From positions 1 through 40,917 of the forward strand of contig JAJFKG010000034.1 in NCBI GenBank assembly GCA_021773335.1: DNA of 40,917 nt, given 5' to 3'. Of the stretch, positions 34,146 to 40,665 are shown in pieces. Source of the DNA: Gammaproteobacteria bacterium. GTDB lineage: Bacteria; Pseudomonadota; Gammaproteobacteria; JAJFKG01. A program made the position numbers and the translations under genes. A model generated the notes under the pieces. It made no database searches. It had not been told where the DNA came from and saw nothing but the letters and a program-made list of their open reading frames with translations. Each line of letters begins with the position of its first letter. Within the stretch, counting starts at the first letter, position 1.

Positions 34146-34215
34146 ATCTTACCAAACGAATATTTCCTTGCCTATCCGCAAATGGCTGAAATGCTTGTGC
34201 GAGATCTCGCACAAG
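34146..34215 (-). promoter_or_regulatory. Promoter of the CsrB-like RNA with 22-bp perfect palindrome
   Basis: The palindrome at 34194-34215 (core TGTGCG-AGATCT-CGCACA) is perfect over 22 bp. On the minus strand 42 nt follow, then -10 TAAGAT (34146-34151) with a fair -35 TAGGCA 17 nt before it. The core has the geometry of the GacA/UvrY box (TGTAAG-N6-CTTACA), sharing TGT..ACA ends and 18-bp length. It lies about 65 nt upstream of the likely transcription start, where such boxes sit at csrB/rsmZ genes. Confidence 0.65.
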
Positions 34216-34258
34216 GTCGGGCAAAGAATCAGTTTTTTATCTAAAATATCATGCGTTT

Positions 34259-34291
34259 GTTAATTTTTTCTTAAGTTTCCAGGCGTAAAAT
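34259..34291 (+). promoter_or_regulatory. PmrA box and -10 upstream of the acidic-protein operon
   Basis: GTTAAT-TTTTT-CTTAAG (34259-34275) fits the PmrA box except for its first base. Ten bases later TAAAAT (34286-34291) is the -10. Spacing is identical to the sites at 30201 and 39847. Transcription would start about 65 nt before the ATG at 34361. Confidence 0.75.
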
Positions 34292-34360
34292 AACCATTAC
34301 GAATTTGTGCTCTTTACCTTAATTCAAAGAGCTAACTAATTAAATATCATAGAGAATATT

Positions 34361-34993
34361 ATGGCCGAAGTCGATACAAGCACTGCTAAAGACCAAACTG
34401 TCAGTTTAGATGCAGATGAGCGATCTCATGAAGCTGGCGGTGATGATGGTGATCAGGGCGTGCAAGATGAGCTGTCACCCCAAGAGCGTGAACAAAACGA
34501 TGAGGGTGACGAAGCATTAGCAAAAATGGTAGACAATCTTGCTAACCTTGCTAAGAGCCTTGCTTCTGCATCGTTAGGGGCTGGTGATGAGCCCGCTCAG
34601 AGAGCTAAACATATAGCTGCACCCAAACCAGGTTCTTCGCTTAAAGATGATGATGACGATGCGCAAGCAACAGCAGAAGCGGCTGAGGAAAACGATCAAA
34701 GCACCGATAATGAAGCCGCGGGTGAAGCACTTGAGGGTATCGTTGAAAACACGACTGGCTTTGTTGAATCGGTTGCTAGTATAGGCAAAGAAGCGCCTTC
34801 TGATTCTGATGTGAAAAGCGAGAGTGCGAATGCGAATGAACAAAATGACACTGCAGCACCACGGAGTTCGATGCTCAGTGAGGCAGGCAAAGGCGGCTTT
34901 GGTGAGGCGCCTACAGTCTCAGGTGGAGAAGAGATGGAGCTTGGTGCTGAAGCAGCCGAAACATTAGGTCCTATGGCTGCATGTGCAGCGTAA
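34361..34993 (+). CDS. Acidic, disordered orphan protein, first gene of a PmrA-box operon
   Basis: The 210-aa protein is very acidic and low in complexity (runs of Asp, Glu, Ala and Ser, such as KDDDDDAQATAEAAEEND). Short helical stretches are possible at EALAKMVDNLANLAKSLASASLG and GEALEGIVENTTGFVESVASIG. These two segments resemble each other and might be a repeated amphipathic helix. There is no signal peptide and no known domain. The ATG has AGAGAA nearby. It is followed 16 nt later by another acidic protein gene, so the two form one operon. Composition and PmrA-box control suggest a secreted or regulatory protein; this cannot be proven from sequence. Confidence 0.75.
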   Translation: MAEVDTSTAKDQTVSLDADERSHEAGGDDGDQGVQDELSPQEREQNDEGDEALAKMVDNLANLAKSLASASLGAGDEPAQRAKHIAAPKPGSSLKDDDDDAQATAEAAEENDQSTDNEAAGEALEGIVENTTGFVESVASIGKEAPSDSDVKSESANANEQNDTAAPRSSMLSEAGKGGFGEAPTVSGGEEMELGAEAAETLGPMAACAA

Positions 34994-35009
34994 TGTAAGA
35001 GAGAAGATA

Positions 35010-36245
35010 ATGCTACCAGATCCTGAACAAACAAGACAGACACCAGAATCGTCATCTGGCGGCGTTGACTTGGAGACTGCTTTGCGAGAAGCGTTAGCAC
35101 GTCGACGAGCTGGTGCAAGCGAACAAGCAGCAAGCGAACAAGCAGTAAGCGAACAAGCAGTAAGTGAACGACATGATGCTGCGTTGCAAACTGCCTTACA
35201 AGCTGGTGAACACCAACGTGCTGCCACTACTGAGCGTGTAGTTGAAGACAATGAAGCGGTAGTAAGCTTTGGCGACGATGCTATCCCTGACGCAAGTCAA
35301 CCAGCATCGACTGACAGCACTGCCGCTGCGCAAGTGACCGCAGCTACACAGACATCCGCAGCAGATACGGAAACTCCAGCAGCAGACGCATCGCAGCCTA
35401 ATTTTTCTAGTTTAACAGCCAAGAGTAATTTGTCTGACTACTTTGACTTTCAAAATAACAATGAAAATGCGGGTTGGGAGTACAAACTATCTGAACAACA
35501 AGCTGATTCTTTTGTAATAAGCAAACCCGGTTGTCGTTTGACATTCACTGGCAACCGAGTGTCTGTTGTTCCTCGCACGGCTGAAAACATGCTAGAAGCA
35601 CTCAAAGCAGCCGAAGACAGCGGTGTGCTGACCAATAATCATGTGTCTATTTCAGCACAAACCATTGACGAAATGATGGGCAGCAAAAAAGGTCGTGAAG
35701 CATTGTCTCAGTTGATTGAAGGCTTGGGTAAAAAAGGCTATCACCTTAGCAATATAGATGCGATAGTTGCTAAAGACAATGAGCTTATTGCAAAGGAAAA
35801 GAGTAAGAGTTGGCGAGATAAAGCTAATGATAGGTTGCAAGGCAAGGGCGAGTATAAGAGCCTATTTGCAAAATTGAACGAGAAACTTAGATTAGACGTT
35901 GTGGTACGTAACAAAAGCTTGAAAGATCTTCCTGTTCCTGGTGAGCAACCTGAAGCAGCGACAACAGCAAGTGAAGAAGCTGCAAGTGAAGAAGCTGCAA
36001 GTGAAGAGGCTGCAACTGAAGAAGCCGTAACTGCAACTAGCACTGCAAGCACCAGTACTGCAGCGGCGACTGAATCAAGTACCGTGTTGGCAGCGACAAG
36101 TGCGCCACCACCACCGCCAAGCGCAATGCATGCAGCAACAACCCCAAGCACGCAAAGCGCACCATCATCAAGTCGTGATACAGATGCCACTGTGCAAGCC
36201 GCCGCGGATGTTCACACGACTGCTGTTCTAGGGACTTCAGGCTAA
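35010..36245 (+). CDS. Orphan protein with central folded domain between Glu/Ala/Ser repeat arms
   Basis: The 411-aa product has disordered arms with tandem repeats (ASEQA units near 35-54, ASEEA units near 320-339) and a proline patch (APPPPPSAM). A globular-looking domain covers about residues 140-310: SDYFDFQNNNENAGWEYKLS, FVISKPGCRLTFTGNRVSVV, TAENMLEALKAAEDSGVLTN and GREALSQLIEGLGKKGYHLS. I do not recognise this domain; helices followed by short strands could fit a small alpha/beta fold. The ATG at 35010 follows GAGAGAAG; an in-frame GTG at 34983 overlaps the previous gene. It is in an operon with the acidic protein at 34361 behind a PmrA box. A secreted effector is plausible. Confidence 0.75.
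   Translation: MLPDPEQTRQTPESSSGGVDLETALREALARRRAGASEQAASEQAVSEQAVSERHDAALQTALQAGEHQRAATTERVVEDNEAVVSFGDDAIPDASQPASTDSTAAAQVTAATQTSAADTETPAADASQPNFSSLTAKSNLSDYFDFQNNNENAGWEYKLSEQQADSFVISKPGCRLTFTGNRVSVVPRTAENMLEALKAAEDSGVLTNNHVSISAQTIDEMMGSKKGREALSQLIEGLGKKGYHLSNIDAIVAKDNELIAKEKSKSWRDKANDRLQGKGEYKSLFAKLNEKLRLDVVVRNKSLKDLPVPGEQPEAATTASEEAASEEAASEEAATEEAVTATSTASTSTAAATESSTVLAATSAPPPPPSAMHAATTPSTQSAPSSSRDTDATVQAAADVHTTAVLGTSG
35115..35174 (+). repeat. Four 15-nt tandem repeats in coding sequence
   Basis: Units of GCAAGCGAACAAGCA at 35115, 35130, 35145 and 35160; the last is degenerate. Each encodes A/V-S-E-Q/R-A/H. A second array of GCAAGTGAAGAAGCT units runs at 35967-36026 (four copies, the last degenerate). 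In-frame repeats of this kind can change in copy number by slippage. Confidence 0.85.
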
Positions 36246-36264
36246 CGCTTAGCGTGGTGTCCCC

Positions 36265-36294
36265 ACTAACAAGCACTCAAAGTGACACTGTCAA
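36265..36294. repeat. Left 30-bp direct repeat flanking the toxin-antitoxin module
   Basis: Thirty bases beginning ACTAACAAGCACTCAAAGTG are repeated exactly at 37085-37114. The right copy encodes the last residues of the SDR protein (..SVTLSAC and stop, minus strand). This left copy is an orphan duplicate of that gene end. The pair brackets about 790 bp carrying only the toxin-antitoxin genes. Confidence 0.9.
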
Positions 36295-36385
36295 GCGAAT
36301 AACATTTATTGTTTTTAAAACGTCAATCGCTTACATCTGTCTTAACTGCAATATGTTATCTTCTTGCTAAAATTTTACTTGCGCT

Positions 36386-36427
36386 TTGTAGCCTTTCGGC
36401 TACAATAGAGGAGGTGGCATGTATTGA
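36386..36427 (+). promoter_or_regulatory. Leader hairpin, strong SD and two-codon ORF at the toxin start
   Basis: TTGTAGCC-TTTC-GGCTACAA (36386-36405) is a perfect 8-bp hairpin. It is followed at once by AGGAGG (36409-36414), nine bases before the toxin TTG start (36424). An ATG-TAT-TGA mini-ORF (36419-36427) overlaps that start codon and sits closer to the SD. This could hold toxin translation low. Confidence 0.5.
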
Positions 36428-36756
36428 AAAAAACAATAAAAATCTATCGTACAGCAAAAGGCAGTGTTCCTTTTAAAAAGTGGTTTGATTCAATCAATAA
36501 TGGTTGGGTGCGTGCCAAAATTAAAAATCGTATCGATCGACTGCAATTAGGTCTTAAATCCGATGTGAAACGTATAAAACAGGGCGTGTATGAATTGCGT
36601 TTACATGCAGGGCCAGGATATCGAATTTATTTTGCTGAAGTGCGTGGTAAGATCATTTTACTTTTAGCGGGTGGCAACAAATCGACGCAAAAACGTGATA
36701 TTAAAAAGGCCCTTATTTATTGGCGAACTTATCAGGAGTCGAATGATGATCATTAG
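36424..36756 (+). CDS. Type II toxin, HigB/RelE-like addiction module killer protein
   Basis: The 110-aa protein matches the RelE/ParE-superfamily group of addiction-module killer proteins. It has KIYRTAKGSVPFKKWFDSI at the N-terminus, then GVYELRLHAGPGYRIYFAEVRGKIILLLAGGNKSTQKRDIKKA, the family core strands with basic residues. Such toxins are ribosome-dependent mRNA interferases. The start is TTG at 36424, chosen because AGGAGG lies nine bases upstream and there is no in-frame ATG nearby. The stop overlaps the antitoxin start by about 11 nt. The toxin-first order is typical of HigBA-type pairs. The module sits between 30-bp direct repeats. Confidence 0.9.
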   Translation: MKKTIKIYRTAKGSVPFKKWFDSINNGWVRAKIKNRIDRLQLGLKSDVKRIKQGVYELRLHAGPGYRIYFAEVRGKIILLLAGGNKSTQKRDIKKALIYWRTYQESNDDH

Positions 36757-37075
36757 ACGTAAAAAGAAATCAGCGGCCACTAGCATCGATTATAATGAAT
36801 GGCTAGACAAAACTTTACAAGATAAGCGAGAGGCCGCTGCTTACTTACAAGTTGCGCTTGATGAGTATCAACAAGCGGGTGAAGTTGCGGTTTTATTACT
36901 CGCGTTGCGCAATGTCGCGCAAGCACAGGGTGGTATTGCTGCTTTAGCTGAAAAAACACAACTAAATCGCGAAACACTTTATCGTACCTTATCCGGGAAG
37001 GGAAATCCGCGCTTAAAAACCCTAGGTTTAGTACTTGGTGCATTGGGTTTTCATTTGTCTATAGAGCCATTATAA
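36746..37075 (+). CDS. Type II antitoxin, HigA-like addiction module antidote with helix-turn-helix
   Basis: The 109-aa protein has DYNEWLDKTLQDKREAAAYLQVALDEYQQAGEVAVLLLALRNVAQAQGG, the conserved front of the antidote family. A helix-turn-helix follows (GGIAALAEKTQLNRETLYRTLSGKGNPRLKTLGLVLGALGFHLSI), which neutralises the toxin and represses the operon. The ATG at 36746 has AGGAG seven bases upstream; an adjacent ATG at 36743 is possible. It overlaps the toxin gene. The stop lies 9 nt before the right 30-bp direct repeat. Confidence 0.92.
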   Translation: MIIRRKKKSAATSIDYNEWLDKTLQDKREAAAYLQVALDEYQQAGEVAVLLLALRNVAQAQGGIAALAEKTQLNRETLYRTLSGKGNPRLKTLGLVLGALGFHLSIEPL

Positions 37076-37084
37076 GTCTTTGCA

Positions 37085-37114
37085 ACTAACAAGCACTCAA
37101 AGTGACACTGTCAA
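37085..37114. repeat. Right 30-bp direct repeat, within the 3' end of the SDR gene
   Basis: Exact copy of 36265-36294. On the minus strand it contains the SDR stop codon and its last codons. This is the layout left by site-specific insertion at a gene end that is restored by the element. Confidence 0.9.
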
Positions 37115-37754
37115 TCTGACAATGTGCTTCGGTGTTGACGATGAAACTCACCAATTTTGCCATATCATCAGCGTGTAATAAGCCGTGTGGATTGGGATCA
37201 TTCCAAGTATTCACGCCTGCGGGGTGGATGGTTGTTACACGTATTCCCTGTGGATTGACTTCCTTACGCAATGCTTTTGAGAAATTACTTAATGCTGCCT
37301 TGCTGGCTGAATAAACAGCAGTGTTAGCAGACGGTGCCTCAGTGGCAATAGAGCAGATATTAATGATTTGCCCATGTGGGCTATTTTTTAACAACGGTAA
37401 GATTTGCTGCGTAAAATAGGCTGGACCACGAAAATTTACATCCATGATGTAACTAAAATCTGTGCGTGGTACATCGAGTAACACGTTTTCACTGTAAGTC
37501 CCAAGATTGTTTATCACGACATCCATAGTATTCGTATGGCACTTGATGGTTGCGACCAATTCATCAATCGCATCCAGTTCAGCAAAGTTGGCGGCGAATT
37601 GAGGGCAAGCGATATCATTGAAATCGGGATTTTCAAGAAATGATTCTGCGCGACTAGCGACAACAAATAAGTCGTGCCCTTGCTGGCTCAGTCGTTTTGT
37701 TGTGGCTGCGCCTATACCGCGCGCAGCACCTGTGATTATAATTTTTCGATTCAT
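37086..37754 (-). CDS. Short-chain dehydrogenase/reductase
   Basis: The 222-aa classical SDR has the cofactor loop TGAARGIGAATTKRL (about 8-22), the NNLG motif (usually NNAG), the catalytic Ser in NICSIATEAPS and YSASKAALSNFSKALRKEV with catalytic Tyr and Lys. It is a soluble NAD(P)-dependent oxidoreductase; the substrate cannot be told. The ATG at 37754 has GAGGGAA upstream. The 3' end carries one of the two direct repeats flanking the toxin-antitoxin module, so its last residues may be the restored version supplied by the element. Confidence 0.9.
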   Translation of the reverse strand: MNRKIIITGAARGIGAATTKRLSQQGHDLFVVASRAESFLENPDFNDIACPQFAANFAELDAIDELVATIKCHTNTMDVVINNLGTYSENVLLDVPRTDFSYIMDVNFRGPAYFTQQILPLLKNSPHGQIINICSIATEAPSANTAVYSASKAALSNFSKALRKEVNPQGIRVTTIHPAGVNTWNDPNPHGLLHADDMAKLVSFIVNTEAHCQIDSVTLSAC

Positions 37755-37901
37755 TGTCAGTTTCCCTCACTACCATTCGGTGGTTGGGGAGGGCAAGATA
37801 ACACCTCGCTATTAAATTGCCAAACAATTTCTCGTAGCGCTCCATCTAATTAATTCTGTAAGCAAAATTTAAGCTAAAAGGTTGCTGTGTGGGTAATATT
37901 T

Positions 37902-38615
37902 TTAGGTTGAACAATGGGCGTTGGCGGCGGCAAGGACAAAGGCGTCGAATAAGCGCTGCTGTAAGGGATTTGTCTCAGCGTCCAATTCCGGATGCCATTG
38001 TACGCACACGAGCCAACGATGTGTGGGCATCTCTACGCCTTCGACGATACCATCGGGTGCTTGTGCATTAGCAATCAAGCTCGAGGCGAGCTTGTTGATG
38101 GATTGGTGATGCCAAGACTGGGCTTCGAAATCGGTCTGTTGAACAATTGTTGCTAAGCTGGTGTTAGGATGTACGATAATTTTATGCGGTGTTGGCTCGC
38201 GCGGGGGCAGGCGATGGTGGATTGCTTCGCCAACAACATCGGGGATATGTTCGTGCAAGCTTCCGCCTTCAATTACGTTTATTAATTGGGCTCCTCGGCA
38301 GATCCCAAAGGTCGGTTTTTGATGCTTAATAGCAAGCTTGGCAAGTGCGATTTCACTGGTATCACGATCAGGATCAACATTATAAATTGTTTCGTGATGT
38401 ACGCCGTTGTAGTACGTTGGATTTATGTCGCCACCGCCGGTTAGTAATAGACCATCGATCAAGTTGAAATAATCAATAGCTTCGTCATAACCTGGGGGAA
38501 TCAAGATTGGCAAACCATTGGCGCGGCGTATAGCATTCACGTAATGAGCAGGGGAGAAGAAGTGATCATCTTCCAAAGGCCCATAGGATGTAATGCCAAT
38601 AATAGCTTGCCTCAT
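37902..38615 (-). CDS. Class I glutamine amidotransferase, gamma-glutamyl-GABA hydrolase-like (peptidase C26)
   Basis: The 237-aa product has the C26/PuuD layout: GITSYGPLEDDHFFSPAHYVNAIRRANGLPILIPP, DGLLLTGGGDINPTYY, the nucleophile Cys in FGICRGAQLINVIEGGSLHEHI, and the His-Glu pair in CVQWHPEL. Such enzymes hydrolyse gamma-glutamyl amides, for instance in putrescine breakdown, though no puu genes are near. The function beyond gamma-glutamyl hydrolysis is unclear. The ribosome-binding site before the ATG is weak. It is in the same direction as its neighbours but separated by more than 50 nt from CsiV upstream. Confidence 0.9.
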   Translation of the reverse strand: MRQAIIGITSYGPLEDDHFFSPAHYVNAIRRANGLPILIPPGYDEAIDYFNLIDGLLLTGGGDINPTYYNGVHHETIYNVDPDRDTSEIALAKLAIKHQKPTFGICRGAQLINVIEGGSLHEHIPDVVGEAIHHRLPPREPTPHKIIVHPNTSLATIVQQTDFEAQSWHHQSINKLASSLIANAQAPDGIVEGVEMPTHRWLVCVQWHPELDAETNPLQQRLFDAFVLAAANAHCST

Positions 38616-38670
38616 GAGTTATACCTGACGACGTTGAAACTTTATATCTCTAAATATAGTTCAATTATCA

Positions 38671-39417
38671 TCACTTATAAGGCGTAATCATCACCAGCAT
38701 GCCAAATAAAGGATGATCAAAATAATGTATTTCATCACGTTGCATGCGTTGTGATTCTTTGAGACGGAAATGTGCGAAATTAGGGCTGGAGCCAAAACTA
38801 AAGTGGCTTTGATTCGCATCTTCAGGCAGGTCGGTCACCGGTTCATTGAGGTATAGATCTGTATTTGCGTCGATAAAATGCCGGCGTTTTAGGCGCAGGG
38901 TCCCATCGATTTGCCACATTAATTGCGGCGGATAGCTCGTGCTATCGGTGTAATCATCGCCACCAAATAAATGGATGGTGCTGGCTTTTGTCCCTTTTTT
39001 GAGTGGCTGGCGCCAAGCGGTGTGTATGAGGATTTCGTAACCATTTTTGCCAGCCAGGGCTTTGGCTTGCTTATCTAAGACAAAATCTTTGGCAGGCAAC
39101 ATTCGAAAGGCGACAGGTGCTGAAGTGCTACTGCTATTTGCAACCGTATCGGCGGTGCTATCGGTTTGCGTCGCTGAGGTTAATTGCAACGCACCAGGAA
39201 AATTCTTTGGCGGCATGATCTGTGGCCATGCCTCTGAGACGTAGGCTTGTGGCGTTATATGCGCAAAAATAATGACTTCGACTTGATACCAATCTTGATA
39301 TGCGGGATTCGTAGGCTTATTGTCTACAGCATAACTCGTTGATATCAAAAATATAAACCCGCAGAGTAGGGTGGTGATGCTGCGGCGTAAAATAGTGTGG
39401 AAGTTAGCTTTCATCAT
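38671..39417 (-). CDS. csiV: CsiV family protein (peptidoglycan-associated)
   Basis: The 248-aa protein has a signal peptide (RSITTLLCGFIFLISTSYA), then the CsiV hallmark WYQVEVIIFAHI and a C-terminal DHPLFGMLVMITPY. It is periplasmic. CsiV was described in Vibrio as an activator partner in peptidoglycan metabolism through LpoA. A Ser/Thr-rich insertion (TQTDSTADTVANSSSTSAP) is a variable loop. Two adjacent ATGs (39417, 39414) are possible. In many gammaproteobacteria it lies next to mfd, which is not seen here. Confidence 0.85.
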   Translation of the reverse strand: MMKANFHTILRRSITTLLCGFIFLISTSYAVDNKPTNPAYQDWYQVEVIIFAHITPQAYVSEAWPQIMPPKNFPGALQLTSATQTDSTADTVANSSSTSAPVAFRMLPAKDFVLDKQAKALAGKNGYEILIHTAWRQPLKKGTKASTIHLFGGDDYTDSTSYPPQLMWQIDGTLRLKRRHFIDANTDLYLNEPVTDLPEDANQSHFSFGSSPNFAHFRLKESQRMQRDEIHYFDHPLFGMLVMITPYK

Positions 39418-39448
39418 AATAATTTGGTGTTGTTGTAGTTGTAGACTA

Positions 39449-39563
39449 CTGTCTTTGGGTCAAGCCCGGATGTAGCCTTGATAAGCGCCAGCGGCGCGCA
39501 TCAAGGGAATGTATTAGCAAACCCTGCTCCTTGATGCGCCCCTACGGGGCTTATCAAGGCTAC
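39449..39563. repeat. Family-B REP-like element with conserved flank
   Basis: The flank TGTCTTTGGGTCAAGCCCGG (39450-39469) is followed by GTAGCCTTGATAAGC at 39472 and the closing TTATCAAGGCTAC at 39563. This is the same build as 19111-19224. From here to 39846 no gene is seen. Confidence 0.85.
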
Positions 39564-39846
39564 AGTTAGTAACTTTTGCAATGCCATCCGTGGTTCCCAA
39601 AGCAGAGCCACAAAAGAGAGCCAATCATACGCTTATGGGGGCTTAGAGGCTAGCCCAGACAATAGCCAATTTGACCCACTTGCAACTTATTGATTCTAGA
39701 CTACAATATTTCTCATAGGCGATTAAAAAACCAATAAAAGGCTTTACATCGCCTTGTGTTGGGCGTAGAATGCGTTTGGTTGTCGGAAAAATGGACAGTT
39801 TTCGGCAAGCTCGAGCAGGCATAGATGCCGCAAAGAGCGTTGTTTT

Positions 39847-39879
39847 GTTAAGGCTTACTTAAGATTTCTCTGCTAGACT
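39847..39879 (+). promoter_or_regulatory. PmrA box and -10 upstream of the Ala/Gln/Pro-rich gene
   Basis: GTTAAG-GCTTA-CTTAAG (39847-39863) fits the PmrA box except for the first base. Ten bases later TAGACT (39874-39879) is the -10. This is the third site with identical spacing. The ATG lies about 90 nt downstream of the predicted start. Confidence 0.75.
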
Positions 39880-39977
39880 TCAAAGTAATCCTCGCAAAAT
39901 CCGAATAACAAAACGAGCAAAGTTTTAATAAAACGCATTTTTAGTTTTTTTCAATTAAGAGTGTATTGGGGGTCCAA

Positions 39978-40526
39978 ATGGCTGGTTTTTTCAAAAAAGC
40001 TCAAGATAAGCAGGCAAAAGGCAAGGCTAACGCTAAAGAAGTTCAGTCTACATCTTCGCATACGAAAGTTGCGAACATGTTGCTGCACCCAAACCAAGTG
40101 CCTACATTTACGCCACCTAAACCCACTCTGACTCAGCAAGCTCAATTGGAGCAAGTGTCGGCGCAGCGTGCTACGCCAGGCGCAGTTACCTATACCCGCC
40201 CAGCGAATACCCAGGCTCCTACACCTAAACCTGATGTGCCTAGTGTTAACTGGGGCGCTTTCATTGCCAATAAACAAGATTTAACGCTACAAGTGGAAGA
40301 AGCTGCTACTAAGAGGGCGCTTACGCCGGAACAACAACATGCATCTGAGCGTATGTTTGACTCCACAATGGGTGCTTTAGCGTCGATGTTTAATGCAGAT
40401 ACACAAGACAGTTATAAAGCGGCGCAAGCAAAATCTCAAGCGGCTGCAGCTCAAAAAGCTGCTGCGCCAGAGAATCAGCTTGGCTCGCCAGCAAATACCT
40501 GGACGCCACCGGCTCCAGCAGCATAA
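39978..40526 (+). CDS. Small Ala/Gln/Pro-rich orphan protein under a PmrA box
   Basis: The 182-aa product is not recognised. It begins basic (MAGFFKKAQDKQAKGKANAK) and has a Thr/Pro/Gln-rich middle (FTPPKPTLTQQAQLEQ). A short helical part follows (DLTLQVEEAATKRALTPEQQHASERMFDSTMGALASMFNAD), then an Ala/Gln tail (AAQAKSQAAAAQKAAAP). There is no signal peptide. The ATG at 39978 has GGGGGT upstream; an in-frame TTG at 39966 is less likely. The PmrA-box promoter and a strong terminator make it a single-gene unit. It shares promoter type and low-complexity style with the orphan genes at 30309 and 34361, so a common role, such as secreted effector, is a fair guess. Confidence 0.75.
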   Translation: MAGFFKKAQDKQAKGKANAKEVQSTSSHTKVANMLLHPNQVPTFTPPKPTLTQQAQLEQVSAQRATPGAVTYTRPANTQAPTPKPDVPSVNWGAFIANKQDLTLQVEEAATKRALTPEQQHASERMFDSTMGALASMFNADTQDSYKAAQAKSQAAAAQKAAAPENQLGSPANTWTPPAPAA

Positions 40527-40553
40527 GTCACTATAAAGGCTTAAACTAACAAG

Positions 40554-40585
40554 ATCGGGAGGTTGAATATTCACCTCCCGATTTT
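40554..40585 (+). terminator. Rho-independent terminator after the orphan gene
   Basis: ATCGGGAGGT (40554-40563) pairs with ACCTCCCGAT (40573-40582), followed by TTT. It lies 28 nt past the stop codon. Confidence 0.85.
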
Positions 40586-40665
40586 CGTTGGGGCTGAGGA
40601 AAATCTCCGCAAGCTCGTCCCACCCGAGATGAGGTATCGATAGTTATCCTATTACTGCCACACTG

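Noticed and set aside
36330..36362. CTTACA-TCTGT-CTTAAC-N10-TATCTT before the toxin gene as a fourth PmrA box
   Set aside because: The spacing fits but both half-sites and the -10 are degenerate; not strong enough alone.
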